The notes below the pieces were generated by a model. That model did not search any database and had not been told where the DNA came from. It saw nothing but the letters and a program-made list of their open reading frames with translations. Shown one piece after another: positions 1 to 5,321 of a stretch of DNA of 5,384 nt. The DNA lies in NCBI GenBank assembly GCA_900554595.1, contig USHZ01000134.1, forward strand, positions 1 to 5,384. Reading direction: 5' to 3'. The stretch is from an uncultured Collinsella sp. (GTDB lineage: Bacteria; Actinomycetota; Coriobacteriia; Coriobacteriales; Coriobacteriaceae). How positions within the stretch are numbered: position 1 is the first letter of the stretch; the number at the start of each line of letters is the position of its first letter. The position numbers and the translations under genes were made by a program.

Positions 1-68
1 ATGCCGTTGCCACGCCGGCGGATGAGCCGGGCGATAATCCTGCTGCCGAAAACAATCAAACCGAATAG
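1..68 (+). CDS. C-terminal end of an upstream gene (partial)
   Basis: Reading frame 3 is open from the window edge to a TAG at 66-68 and encodes the tail AVATPADEPGDNPAAENNQTE. This is an acidic, Ala/Pro/Asn-rich, disordered-looking end of the kind found on many actinobacterial proteins. The stop lies 8 nt before a strong rho-independent terminator, which is where a gene end would be expected. No domain is visible, so the protein cannot be named. The competing frame-1 reading (1-207) runs straight through the terminator and is basic and low in coding character. Confidence 0.5.
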   Translation, partial: AVATPADEPGDNPAAENNQTE

Positions 69-75
69 TCGGTCG

Positions 76-113
76 AGGCGCCCTGGGCAACTGAGCCCGG
101 GGTGCCTTTTTCT
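76..113 (+). terminator. Rho-independent terminator of the upstream gene
   Basis: A 13-bp stem pairs 76-88 (AGGCGCCCTGGGC) with 95-107 (GCCCGGGGTGCCT). It contains two G-U wobbles, has a 6-nt loop (AACTGA), and is followed directly by a T-run at 107-111. It sits 8 nt after the stop at 66-68. Confidence 0.85.
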
Positions 114-155
114 ACTGCGAAAGCAAGAAAATGCCTGGGAAAACGGTTGCAGCAA

Positions 156-188
156 AATTTCTCGGAAATTGGTCAATGTTGCGCAACA
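156..188. promoter_or_regulatory. Run of small palindromes upstream of the DUF4234 gene
   Basis: Three dyad-symmetric units lie end to end in an AT-richer stretch. They are AATTTC-tcg-GAAATT (156-170), ATTG-gt-CAAT (168-177) and the perfect 12-mer TGTTGCGCAACA (177-188). They lie 75-108 nt before the ATG at 264, a position suited to operator sites for a dimeric regulator. No convincing -35/-10 pair with 16-18 nt spacing was found in 114-263, so the promoter itself is not assigned. The operator role is inference. Confidence 0.3.
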
Positions 189-229
189 ACGTCGCGGCTA
201 TTGTTGAGAACATAGACGTGTAAGGTTTG

Positions 230-246
230 AAGGCGTGCAACGCCTT
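230..246 (+). promoter_or_regulatory. Small hairpin in the leader, just before the RBS
   Basis: AAGGCG (230-235) pairs with CGCCTT (241-246) around a 5-nt loop TGCAA. The hairpin ends 6 nt before the AGGAG ribosome binding site (253-257) of the gene at 264. There is no T-run after it, so it is not a terminator. It could stabilise the mRNA 5' end or affect ribosome access; this is inferred from position only. Confidence 0.3.
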
Positions 247-263
247 AGGAAAAGGAGAGGCTT

Positions 264-941
264 ATGTTCTGTCCCACTTGTGGTTCTCCCATTTCGGATG
301 ATGCCAAATTCTGCCCTGTCTGCGGTTCTGCCATCGGAGCCGCTTCCGCTGCTCCTGCTCCGCAACCCGCGCCGCAGCCTGCACCTCAGCCCCAGCCTGC
401 ACCTCAGCCCACGCAGATTCAGCCCACTCCGGTTCAGGCAGTTCAGCCTCAGCCTCAGCAGCAGTACACCGGGCAGCAACAGTACGCCGGCCAGCAGCAG
501 TATGCTCAGCAGCCTGCACCTACCCCGATGGGCTATGCTCCGATTAAGACCGACCGTGGCGTGATCGGCTGGCTTCTGCTTTCCATCGTGACCTGCGGCA
601 TCTATTCGTATTACTTCCTCTATTGCCTCGCCCGCGACATCAATGTCATGTGCCAGGATGACGGCGATTCCACACCGGGTCTGGCAGCATTTATCCTGCT
701 GTCGTTCGTGACCTGCGGTTTCTACGCGTACTACTGGTATTACAAGATTGGCAACCGCCTGCAGGCCAACGCTCCTCGCTACGGCCTGATGTTCCAGGAG
801 AACGGCACCACCGTTCTTATGTGGCAGATCGTCGGCGTGCTGCTGTGCGGTCTTGGCCCCATCTTTGCCATGAACATCATCATCAAAAATACCAATGCCA
901 TGGCAACGGCCTACAACGTCCGTCTTGGCGCTCGTGCCTAA
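264..941 (+). CDS. Zinc-ribbon, Pro/Gln-linker, DUF4234-type membrane protein
   Basis: The 225-residue product has three parts. Residues 1-22 form a rubredoxin-like zinc ribbon with C3, C6, C17 and C20 (CPTC and CPVC knuckles). Residues about 26-92 are a low-complexity Pro/Ala/Gln linker containing QPAPQP repeats and three QQQYxG-type hexads (65-82). Residues about 98-220 are a membrane domain with probable segments at 100-120, 139-160 and 184-205. The Tyr-rich signature LLSxVTCGxYxYY occurs twice, at 105-117 and 145-157. The signature and order match zinc-ribbon DUF4234 proteins, whose function is unknown. There is no signal peptide, so the zinc ribbon is probably cytoplasmic. The start is supported by AAAGGAGAG about 5-6 nt upstream. 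It is probably co-transcribed with the DUF2752 gene that follows. No enzymatic motif is seen; a sensing or scaffolding role is speculation. Confidence 0.92.
   Translation: MFCPTCGSPISDDAKFCPVCGSAIGAASAAPAPQPAPQPAPQPQPAPQPTQIQPTPVQAVQPQPQQQYTGQQQYAGQQQYAQQPAPTPMGYAPIKTDRGVIGWLLLSIVTCGIYSYYFLYCLARDINVMCQDDGDSTPGLAAFILLSFVTCGFYAYYWYYKIGNRLQANAPRYGLMFQENGTTVLMWQIVGVLLCGLGPIFAMNIIIKNTNAMATAYNVRLGARA
375..410 (+). repeat. Perfect tandem 18-bp repeat in the linker coding region
   Basis: CAGCCTGCACCTCAGCCC occurs at 375-392 and again, without a gap and without a mismatch, at 393-410. In frame it encodes part of the QPAPQP linker of the DUF4234-type protein. Perfect identity at synonymous sites suggests a recent slippage duplication that lengthened the linker by six residues. 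Confidence 0.85.
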
Positions 942-954
942 CGATAAGAGCGGC

Positions 955-1431
955 GTGAACAGCTCCCAGGGACATAAGGGCGCGGCGGAACTCATTCGCC
1001 GCGCCCTTTCTTGCATCGGCGCGCTCTTTGTCGCTTGGCTCGTGCTCTACCTGCTCGATATCGGCTGCGTGTTTCGCCTGATGACGGGCGTTCCCTGTCC
1101 GGGATGTGGCATGACGAGGGCGTGGCTGGCGGCGCTGCGCCTCGATTTTTCGGCGGCCTTTGCCTACCATCCGCTGTTTTGGGTGGTGCCGATTGCGTTT
1201 GCACTCGCGTTCGTGCGCGAGGAGGCGGCATCGAGCAAGCTAAAGCGTGGCATCGACATTGCGGTTATTGTTTTGTGCGTGCTGGTCGTCGCCGTATGGA
1301 TCGTGCGCCTTATCAACCCGGCAGACGCGGGCCTGCTCTTTGGTGGTCACGCTCCCGCCGGAGTTTCCACCGATATCATCCACCTCGAAACCCCACGCTG
1401 GCTCACCATCCTTCGCTCTTACCTGTCGTGA
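955..1431 (+). CDS. DUF2752-type small membrane protein
   Basis: From GTG 955 the product is 158 residues. It carries the DUF2752 hallmark PCPGCGMTRAW at residues 47-57, followed by LDFxxAFxYHPLFW (63-76). Probable membrane segments are at 18-36, 73-88 and 100-120. The paired Cys (48, 51) with the following TR is the most conserved part of this family, whose function is unknown. The start is uncertain. GTG 955 has a weak AAGAG at 946-950 and lies 13 nt after the previous stop. GTG 934 would overlap the upstream gene by 8 nt, and ATG 895 by 47 nt without a visible RBS while adding a non-membrane N-terminus. The tight spacing implies translation from the same message as the DUF4234-type gene. 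Identification is firm; the start is moderate. Confidence 0.88.
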   Translation: MNSSQGHKGAAELIRRALSCIGALFVAWLVLYLLDIGCVFRLMTGVPCPGCGMTRAWLAALRLDFSAAFAYHPLFWVVPIAFALAFVREEAASSKLKRGIDIAVIVLCVLVVAVWIVRLINPADAGLLFGGHAPAGVSTDIIHLETPRWLTILRSYLS

Positions 1432-1462
1432 CGGAGGACGCGCTAGAAAAGCGTCGACACAT

Positions 1463-1501
1463 AAGCGGGGGCGAACGTTGAGATAACGTTCGCCCCCGCT
1501 T
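1463..1501. terminator. Perfect 17-bp hairpin between convergent genes
   Basis: AAGCGGGGGCGAACGTT (1463-1479) and its exact reverse complement (1485-1501) flank a 5-nt loop GAGAT. It lies 31 nt after the DUF2752 stop and 35 nt past the end of the minus-strand M20 gene, so it can serve both. The T-run is short (TTT then GCTCT) on the plus side and absent on the minus side, so termination would rest mainly on stem strength. Confidence 0.75.
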
Positions 1502-1536
1502 TGCTCTAGCCAGGTTGTTACGGGTGGGCGTGACGG

Positions 1537-3000
1537 CTACTCGTCGCACTTCTCCTCGTGGCGAGCGGCAGCCCGCGCATCGTGGATGCCCTTGATTGCA
1601 GCATGGCGAGCGGTGCGAGCATCGTGCATGGCGTCGCGCGCCTCAGCGGCTGTTGCCTTGGCAGAGCGCAGCTTGGCTGCCAGGTCGGGATTGGTCTCGG
1701 CAACCGCGGCGATTGTGGGGCCGTCGAGCTCCTCTTGCGTGGGCTCGGCCAAGAAGTCGATGGCATACTGAGCGGCTACCATGGAGCCCTTGGCGAGCAC
1801 GCTCTCGTCGATCTTGTAGAAGCAGGAGTGCTGGGCATAGGTGGCGCCGATCTGGGGGTTGCGCGTGCCAACAAAGGCGAGCACGCCCGGCACGCGACGC
1901 AGGTACTCCGAGAAGTCCTCGCCCGAAAGCGTGCCGCGGTAATGGCCCTCGCCTGCGGGACCCAGGCACTTGAGCACAGCTTGGCGGCAGCGCTCGCTCG
2001 AGGCGGCATCGTTTTCGACCTTGTAGTTGGCGATGGTGTAGTCGGTGAGTTCGGCCTCGGCGCCCAGGGCCGCCGCAGTGTGCTCCACGATGCGGCGCAT
2101 AAGCTCGGGCATCTCCTCATGCGTCTTGTCGCCATAGGTGCGCACCGTGCCGGCGAGGTACGCCGTGCCGGCGATAACGTTGCGCGCGGTGCCGCCGTGC
2201 AGTTCGCCGACGGTGATGACGGCGGGTTCGTAGGGGCTAATCTCGCGCGAGACGATGGTCTGCAGGGCGTTGACGATTTCGGCGGCAACCATAACGGCGT
2301 CGTGGCCGCGCTGGGGCATGGCGCCATGGCACGAGGTGCCGCGGACATCAATGCGGAACCAGTCGGTATTGGCCATGCGCGGACCGGGCTCGCAGCTCAC
2401 GGTGCCGGCATCGACCTCGCTCCAGATGTGCGCGGCATAGGCGCCGTCGACGCCATCGAGTACGCCCGTGCCGATCATGAGCTTGGCGCCCTGACCGTTT
2501 TCCTCGCTGGGCTGGAATACGATACGAATCTCGCCGTGGATGTCATCGGTCATGTGGCGCAGAATCTGCAGCGTGCCGAGCATCATGGCGATATGGCAGT
2601 CGTGACCGCAGGCGTGCATGCAACCCTCGTTGACGCTGGCGAACTCCTCGCCGGTTTGCTCGGTGACAGGCAAGGCGTCGATGTCGGCGCGCAGCAGGAT
2701 GCGGCGGCGCGGCGTGCCATCCTCGCGGTAGGCATCGGGCGCGGTGCCGCGAAGCGTCGCCACCAGGCCCGTCTTGAGCGGACGCTCGTAGGGGATATTC
2801 ATGGCGTCGAGCTGGTTGGCGATGTCGGAAGTCGTGCGCTCCTCGGCAAGGCTCAGCTCCGGGTGCTTATGGAAGTGCCAGCGCTGCTTGATGATGTAGG
2901 GTTCAAACTCGGCGGCGATATCCTGGATGGCCGCGGTGACGTCGTCTGCCGCGCGAACCTCGGTTGCCGCCATAATCTGCTGTGCCTTGGTCTTCGTCAT
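1537..3000 (-). CDS. M20D-family metallo-amidohydrolase / aminoacylase
   Basis: This 487-residue protein belongs to the hippurate / IAA-amino-acid hydrolase branch (M20D) of the M20 peptidases, cytoplasmic di-metal enzymes that cleave N-acyl or peptide-like amide bonds. Visible motifs are WHFHKHPELS (41-50), LLRADIDALPVTE (102-114), MHACGHDCH (128-136), QPSEENGQGA (163-172), AAHIW (189-193) and YAQHSCFY (388-395). Predicted metal ligands are C131, H133, E167, H191 and H391, with E166 as catalytic base; none is missing. The lid/dimerisation domain spans about 207-325 (SCHGAMPQRGHDA at 223-235). The catalytic part ends near 418. About 70 further Ala-rich, charged residues make it longer than the usual roughly 400. 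ATG 3000 is chosen because AAGGAG lies 10 nt upstream and the family fold begins about residue 25. The long in-frame extension to 3618 is antisense to the divergent gene. The substrate is unknown. Confidence 0.96.
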   Translation of the reverse strand: MTKTKAQQIMAATEVRAADDVTAAIQDIAAEFEPYIIKQRWHFHKHPELSLAEERTTSDIANQLDAMNIPYERPLKTGLVATLRGTAPDAYREDGTPRRRILLRADIDALPVTEQTGEEFASVNEGCMHACGHDCHIAMMLGTLQILRHMTDDIHGEIRIVFQPSEENGQGAKLMIGTGVLDGVDGAYAAHIWSEVDAGTVSCEPGPRMANTDWFRIDVRGTSCHGAMPQRGHDAVMVAAEIVNALQTIVSREISPYEPAVITVGELHGGTARNVIAGTAYLAGTVRTYGDKTHEEMPELMRRIVEHTAAALGAEAELTDYTIANYKVENDAASSERCRQAVLKCLGPAGEGHYRGTLSGEDFSEYLRRVPGVLAFVGTRNPQIGATYAQHSCFYKIDESVLAKGSMVAAQYAIDFLAEPTQEELDGPTIAAVAETNPDLAAKLRSAKATAAEARDAMHDARTARHAAIKGIHDARAAARHEEKCDE

Positions 3001-3003
3001 GGT

Positions 3004-3037
3004 CGATTTGCTCCTTGCTGGCTCGATCGCAAAATCG
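3004..3037 (-). promoter_or_regulatory. Leader hairpin enclosing the M20 gene RBS
   Basis: On the minus strand CGATTTTGC (3037-3029) can pair with GCAAATCG (3011-3004), giving 8 bp with one bulged T. The loop holds most of the AAGGAG ribosome binding site (3016-3011), whose last G falls in the stem. The ATG at 3000 lies 3 nt beyond. The fold could modulate translation start. The pairing is seen; the effect is inference. Confidence 0.3.
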
Positions 3038-3051
3038 TACAGGCTCTCTCC

Positions 3052-3081
3052 AGTATGCCACCTGCCGCTAGGGCTGGTAAA
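3052..3081 (-). promoter_or_regulatory. Candidate sigma-70 promoter for the M20 gene
   Basis: On the minus strand a -35-like TTTACC (3081-3076) and a -10-like CATACT (3057-3052) are separated by 18 nt. Each matches consensus at 4 of 6 positions. Transcription would start near 3045 and give a leader of about 45 nt with the AAGGAG site. It is a weak consensus match in a plausible place. Confidence 0.35.
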
Positions 3082-3124
3082 GTTGCCGTTTGCCGCTTGG
3101 AGTTTTGTTGCAAGGGCGGGGGAG

Positions 3125-3130
3125 TACACT
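3125..3130 (+). promoter_or_regulatory. Candidate -10 element for the amidohydrolase gene
   Basis: TACACT (4 of 6 matches to TATAAT) lies about 40 nt before the preferred ATG at 3169. The region 16-18 nt upstream is T-rich (AGTTTTG) but gives no good -35. If used, transcription would begin near 3137, which would rule out the upstream GTG at 3136 as a start. Low certainty. Confidence 0.22.
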
Positions 3131-3168
3131 CGGGGGTGTTGAATTTCCTGCCAGAGATGGGGATGCCC

Positions 3169-4806
3169 ATGCAACATATCGATCGGATTATCCGCTCCAA
3201 GAACGTTTTTACCGCGCAAGACGGTATCGATACCGCCCGCGAGCTGGCGATTGCCATCGCGGGCGATCGCATCGTCGCAGTCGGTGCGCCCGATGACGTG
3301 ATTGACGCCGCACCTGCCGCCACGTCGGTTATCGACTACGGCGAGCAGTTTGTCTGCCCCGGTTTCCATGACGCGCACCTGCACTTCTTCCATACTTCGG
3401 TTGGCTCCTCGCCGTACATGCTCATGGATATGGGCACGTCCGAGGCAGCATTGGTGCAGCATGCACGCGAGTTTTCCCAAGGCTTGCCCGATGACGCCTG
3501 GGTCGTGACCCAGGGTTGGCGCGATTACCGCTGGGATCCGCCCGAGCACCCTACCAAGGCCTCCCTCGACGCCGCCTTCCCCGATCGTCCCTGCGTTATG
3601 TACTCGGGCGACGGGCACACGCTGTGGCTCAACAGCCGCGCACTCGAAGCCCTCGGCGTTACGCGCGACAGCGAGCCTCCGGCGGGTGGCAGTTACGACA
3701 AAGACTCAAACGGTGAGCTTACGGGTATCGCCCACGAGGCAGCTGCTATGCAGCTGCTGCCGCGCTGCCTGGAGTGGCTGGGCGAGGACCGCATCGCGAG
3801 CGCTTACGCCGACCAGATGAAGCGTATGGCCGAGCAAGGCATCACCTCGATCTGCGATATGTCGCTCATGCCCATGCCGGGCTGCGACTTTATTCGCGAC
3901 GATGTTTACGACAAGCTGCAAGCCGCTGGCAAGCTGGGCATCCGCGCTCATTTGTTTCCCACGCTGCTGGATGACCAATCGCGCTTGGAAGAACTCCAGA
4001 CCCGCTACGCGAACAACGCGCTGCTCTCGGCGCCAGGCTTTAAACAGTTCTTCGACGGCGTGTCGAGCGAGCATACCGCATACCTCACTGAGCCCTATAC
4101 CAATCCGCGCTTCCCGGGTGACCAGGGTCGCCTGACGGTTCCTGTCGAGCGCATGCGCAAGTTGGTTCTGGCGGCAGCCGAGCGCGGCCACACCGTGCGC
4201 ATCCACGTTATCGGCGACGGTGCCATCCATGCCGCACTCGATATCTTTGAGGAGGCGGCAGAGCTCTACGGCCTGCCCCAGCACGGTCATAACACGCTCG
4301 AGCATCTGGAGAATTTGCTGCCCCAGGACATCGATCGTCTGCGCAAGCTCAACGTCATTGCCTCGAGCCAGCCTTGCCACATCACGCTCGACCCGGGTGG
4401 CCCGGAGCGCGATCTGGGCTTGGAGCGCAGCCGCATCATGTGGCCGTTTGCGACCTATAAGCAGCGCGGCATCCGCCAAGCTTTCGGTACCGATAGCCCC
4501 ATCACAGCCGTTACCAGCATGAACGTGCTCTACACGGCCATCACGCGCCAAGACCCCCGCAGCCACTGGCCCGAGGGCGGCTGGCTCCCCAGCGAGCGTA
4601 TCGACGCGGCAACTGCCCTGCGCAACTACACGCTTGGCAGCGCGTACGCAGCGGGCGACGAGCAAAACCTCGGCAGCCTGGAACCCGGCAAATACGCCGA
4701 TCTGGTAGTCCTGGACCAAAACCCGCTCACCATTGACCCCCAAGAACTCCAGGACACCAAAGTTCAGGCCACCTACCTGGCAGGTAACTTAATCTACGAG
4801 CGCTAA
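3169..4806 (+). CDS. YtcJ-like amidohydrolase family 3 metal-dependent hydrolase
   Basis: From ATG 3169 the product is 545 residues, the usual size for this family. A short N-terminal beta-sandwich strand (HIDRIIRSKNVFTA) leads to PGFHDAHLHF (64-73) with metal ligands H70 and H72. Then follow FKQFFDGVSS (291-300) with K292 as the probable carbamylated bridging lysine, RIHVIGDGA (344-352) with H346, LEHLE (377-381) with H379, and GTDSPI (440-445) with D442. The C-terminal beta-sandwich closes with LGSLEPGKYADLVVLDQNP (501-519). The metal site is complete, so it should be active; relatives include N-substituted formamide deformylase, but the substrate here is unknown. No signal peptide is seen, so it is cytoplasmic. 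ATG 3157 and 3163 and GTG 3136 are alternative starts. ATG 3169 is preferred because GGGGA lies 5 nt upstream and family members begin close to this strand. It is divergent from the M20D gene. Confidence 0.95.
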   Translation: MQHIDRIIRSKNVFTAQDGIDTARELAIAIAGDRIVAVGAPDDVIDAAPAATSVIDYGEQFVCPGFHDAHLHFFHTSVGSSPYMLMDMGTSEAALVQHAREFSQGLPDDAWVVTQGWRDYRWDPPEHPTKASLDAAFPDRPCVMYSGDGHTLWLNSRALEALGVTRDSEPPAGGSYDKDSNGELTGIAHEAAAMQLLPRCLEWLGEDRIASAYADQMKRMAEQGITSICDMSLMPMPGCDFIRDDVYDKLQAAGKLGIRAHLFPTLLDDQSRLEELQTRYANNALLSAPGFKQFFDGVSSEHTAYLTEPYTNPRFPGDQGRLTVPVERMRKLVLAAAERGHTVRIHVIGDGAIHAALDIFEEAAELYGLPQHGHNTLEHLENLLPQDIDRLRKLNVIASSQPCHITLDPGGPERDLGLERSRIMWPFATYKQRGIRQAFGTDSPITAVTSMNVLYTAITRQDPRSHWPEGGWLPSERIDAATALRNYTLGSAYAAGDEQNLGSLEPGKYADLVVLDQNPLTIDPQELQDTKVQATYLAGNLIYER

Positions 4807-4824
4807 TATTCATGCCGTACCGTT

Positions 4825-4880
4825 AAACGCGGCTCGGTCAGCCTATTTTGGGATGGCGCTCGAGCCGCGTTTGCGTTTTT
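4825..4880 (+). terminator. Terminator after the amidohydrolase gene
   Basis: AAACGCGGCTCG (4825-4836) pairs perfectly with CGAGCCGCGTTT (4861-4872). The loop is 24 nt, and the T-run TTTTT is at 4876-4880. It starts 18 nt after the stop codon. The loop is longer than typical, but the stem and T-run are strong. Confidence 0.75.
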
Positions 4881-4988
4881 GGTGGGGATCTGCCATGAGC
4901 GTCCCTGCTCTGTTGGATTTGGGTGCGGGGCGGAGGTGCTGCTGCCCCGCGCTCAATTTGGACACCAGCAATGCTATCTCTTGGTGTT

Positions 4989-5016
4989 TTGCATACTTCC
5001 CATTACAGATTGCATA
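4989..5016. repeat. Direct repeat TTGCATA spaced by two helical turns
   Basis: TTGCATA at 4989-4995 recurs at 5010-5016, a period of 21 bp in an AT-rich island. This is same-face spacing for two DNA-bound protein units. The second copy continues into CATAAAAA, so with TTGCAT as -35 and CATAAA as -10 (18-nt spacer) it could also be a weak + strand promoter. Confidence 0.3.
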
Positions 5017-5062
5017 AAAAGGCTGGGATGTCCTTCCTGATCCTGATGTACCCCCGCCCGTG

Positions 5063-5300
5063 CCGTGCAAAAAACGGAGTATTCAGCACCGCGAGCTCTG
5101 CCGGTGCCGCTGCAGTCGGGTGGCATTGCGGAGATCGATGTCATTTTGGGGTCCGACGTGGCGCGAGGCATGCTTGTTTGTCTCGACGAGGCCTGTCTGC
5201 CGACCCAAATCGCCGGTCGAAGGCTACCGTGGGACTAATTAGATGCGCCCGGTGCGTATGCATTTGTCCCGGCCTGCTGAAAACTCCCAAAAATGCACGG
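5063..5300. repeat. Inverted-repeat pair framing 186 nt
   Basis: The left arm (5063-5088) begins CCGTGCA and ends TTCAGCA. The right arm (5275-5300) begins TGCTGAA and ends TGCACGG. As reverse complements they agree at 19 of 26 positions. Five of the seven mismatches are one block in which a T5 run is replaced by A5. The shared core is TGCTGAAwACTCC, then a homopolymer, then TGCACGG. No transposase and no target-site duplication are seen. It may be a repeated intergenic element. Confidence 0.5.
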
Positions 5301-5321
5301 TGCTCCCCAGGGGACCCGTGC
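5289..5321 (-). terminator. Terminator-like hairpin, minus strand
   Basis: On the minus strand GCACGG (5321-5316) pairs with CCGTGC (5300-5295), and an inner TCCC (5314-5311) pairs with GGGA (5307-5304). The sequence then reads ATTTTT (5294-5289). The stem has an internal loop of 1 against 3 nt. It suggests that a minus-strand gene ends just to the right, for example at the TAG at 5350-5348 (tail RKVSAAKWRCG) or outside the window. Confidence 0.45.

Noticed and set aside
1..207. 68-codon + strand ORF in frame 1
   Set aside because: It is Arg/Pro-rich, runs through a strong terminator (76-113), and competes with a more plausible gene end in frame 3.
114..263. Sigma-70 promoter for the gene at 264
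   Set aside because: Candidate hexamers (TTGTTG 201-206 with TAAGGT 221-226; TTGCGC 179-184 with TATTGT 199-204) have only 14 nt spacing, so none was called.
198..1016. 272-codon minus-strand ORF
   Set aside because: It is a shadow of the DUF4234-type gene. Its product is low-complexity Leu/Arg/Gly repeats reflecting the linker codons.
3001..3618. N-terminal extension of the M20D ORF to 3618
   Set aside because: It is antisense to the amidohydrolase and the shared control region. ATG 3000 has AAGGAG 10 nt upstream and fits the family N-terminus.
3706..4743. 345-codon minus-strand ORF inside the amidohydrolase gene
   Set aside because: It is a long antisense frame of the kind common in GC-rich genes, while the + strand has a complete set of catalytic motifs.
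1558..4806. A single 1082-codon + strand ORF covering the amidohydrolase plus everything antisense to the M20D gene
   Set aside because: The first half mirrors the M20D coding strand and has no family motifs. The amidohydrolase fold begins at about 3175, and starts at 3157-3169 fit family length.
4925..4950. GC-rich hairpin (GCGGGGC with GCCCCGC) as a second terminator
   Set aside because: There is no T-run on either side. It is probably incidental in GC-rich DNA.
5060..5242. 60-codon + strand ORF starting at GTG 5060
   Set aside because: The product is Arg/Cys-rich without recognisable features and has no ribosome binding site. The neighbouring frame from GTG 5065 is more protein-like.
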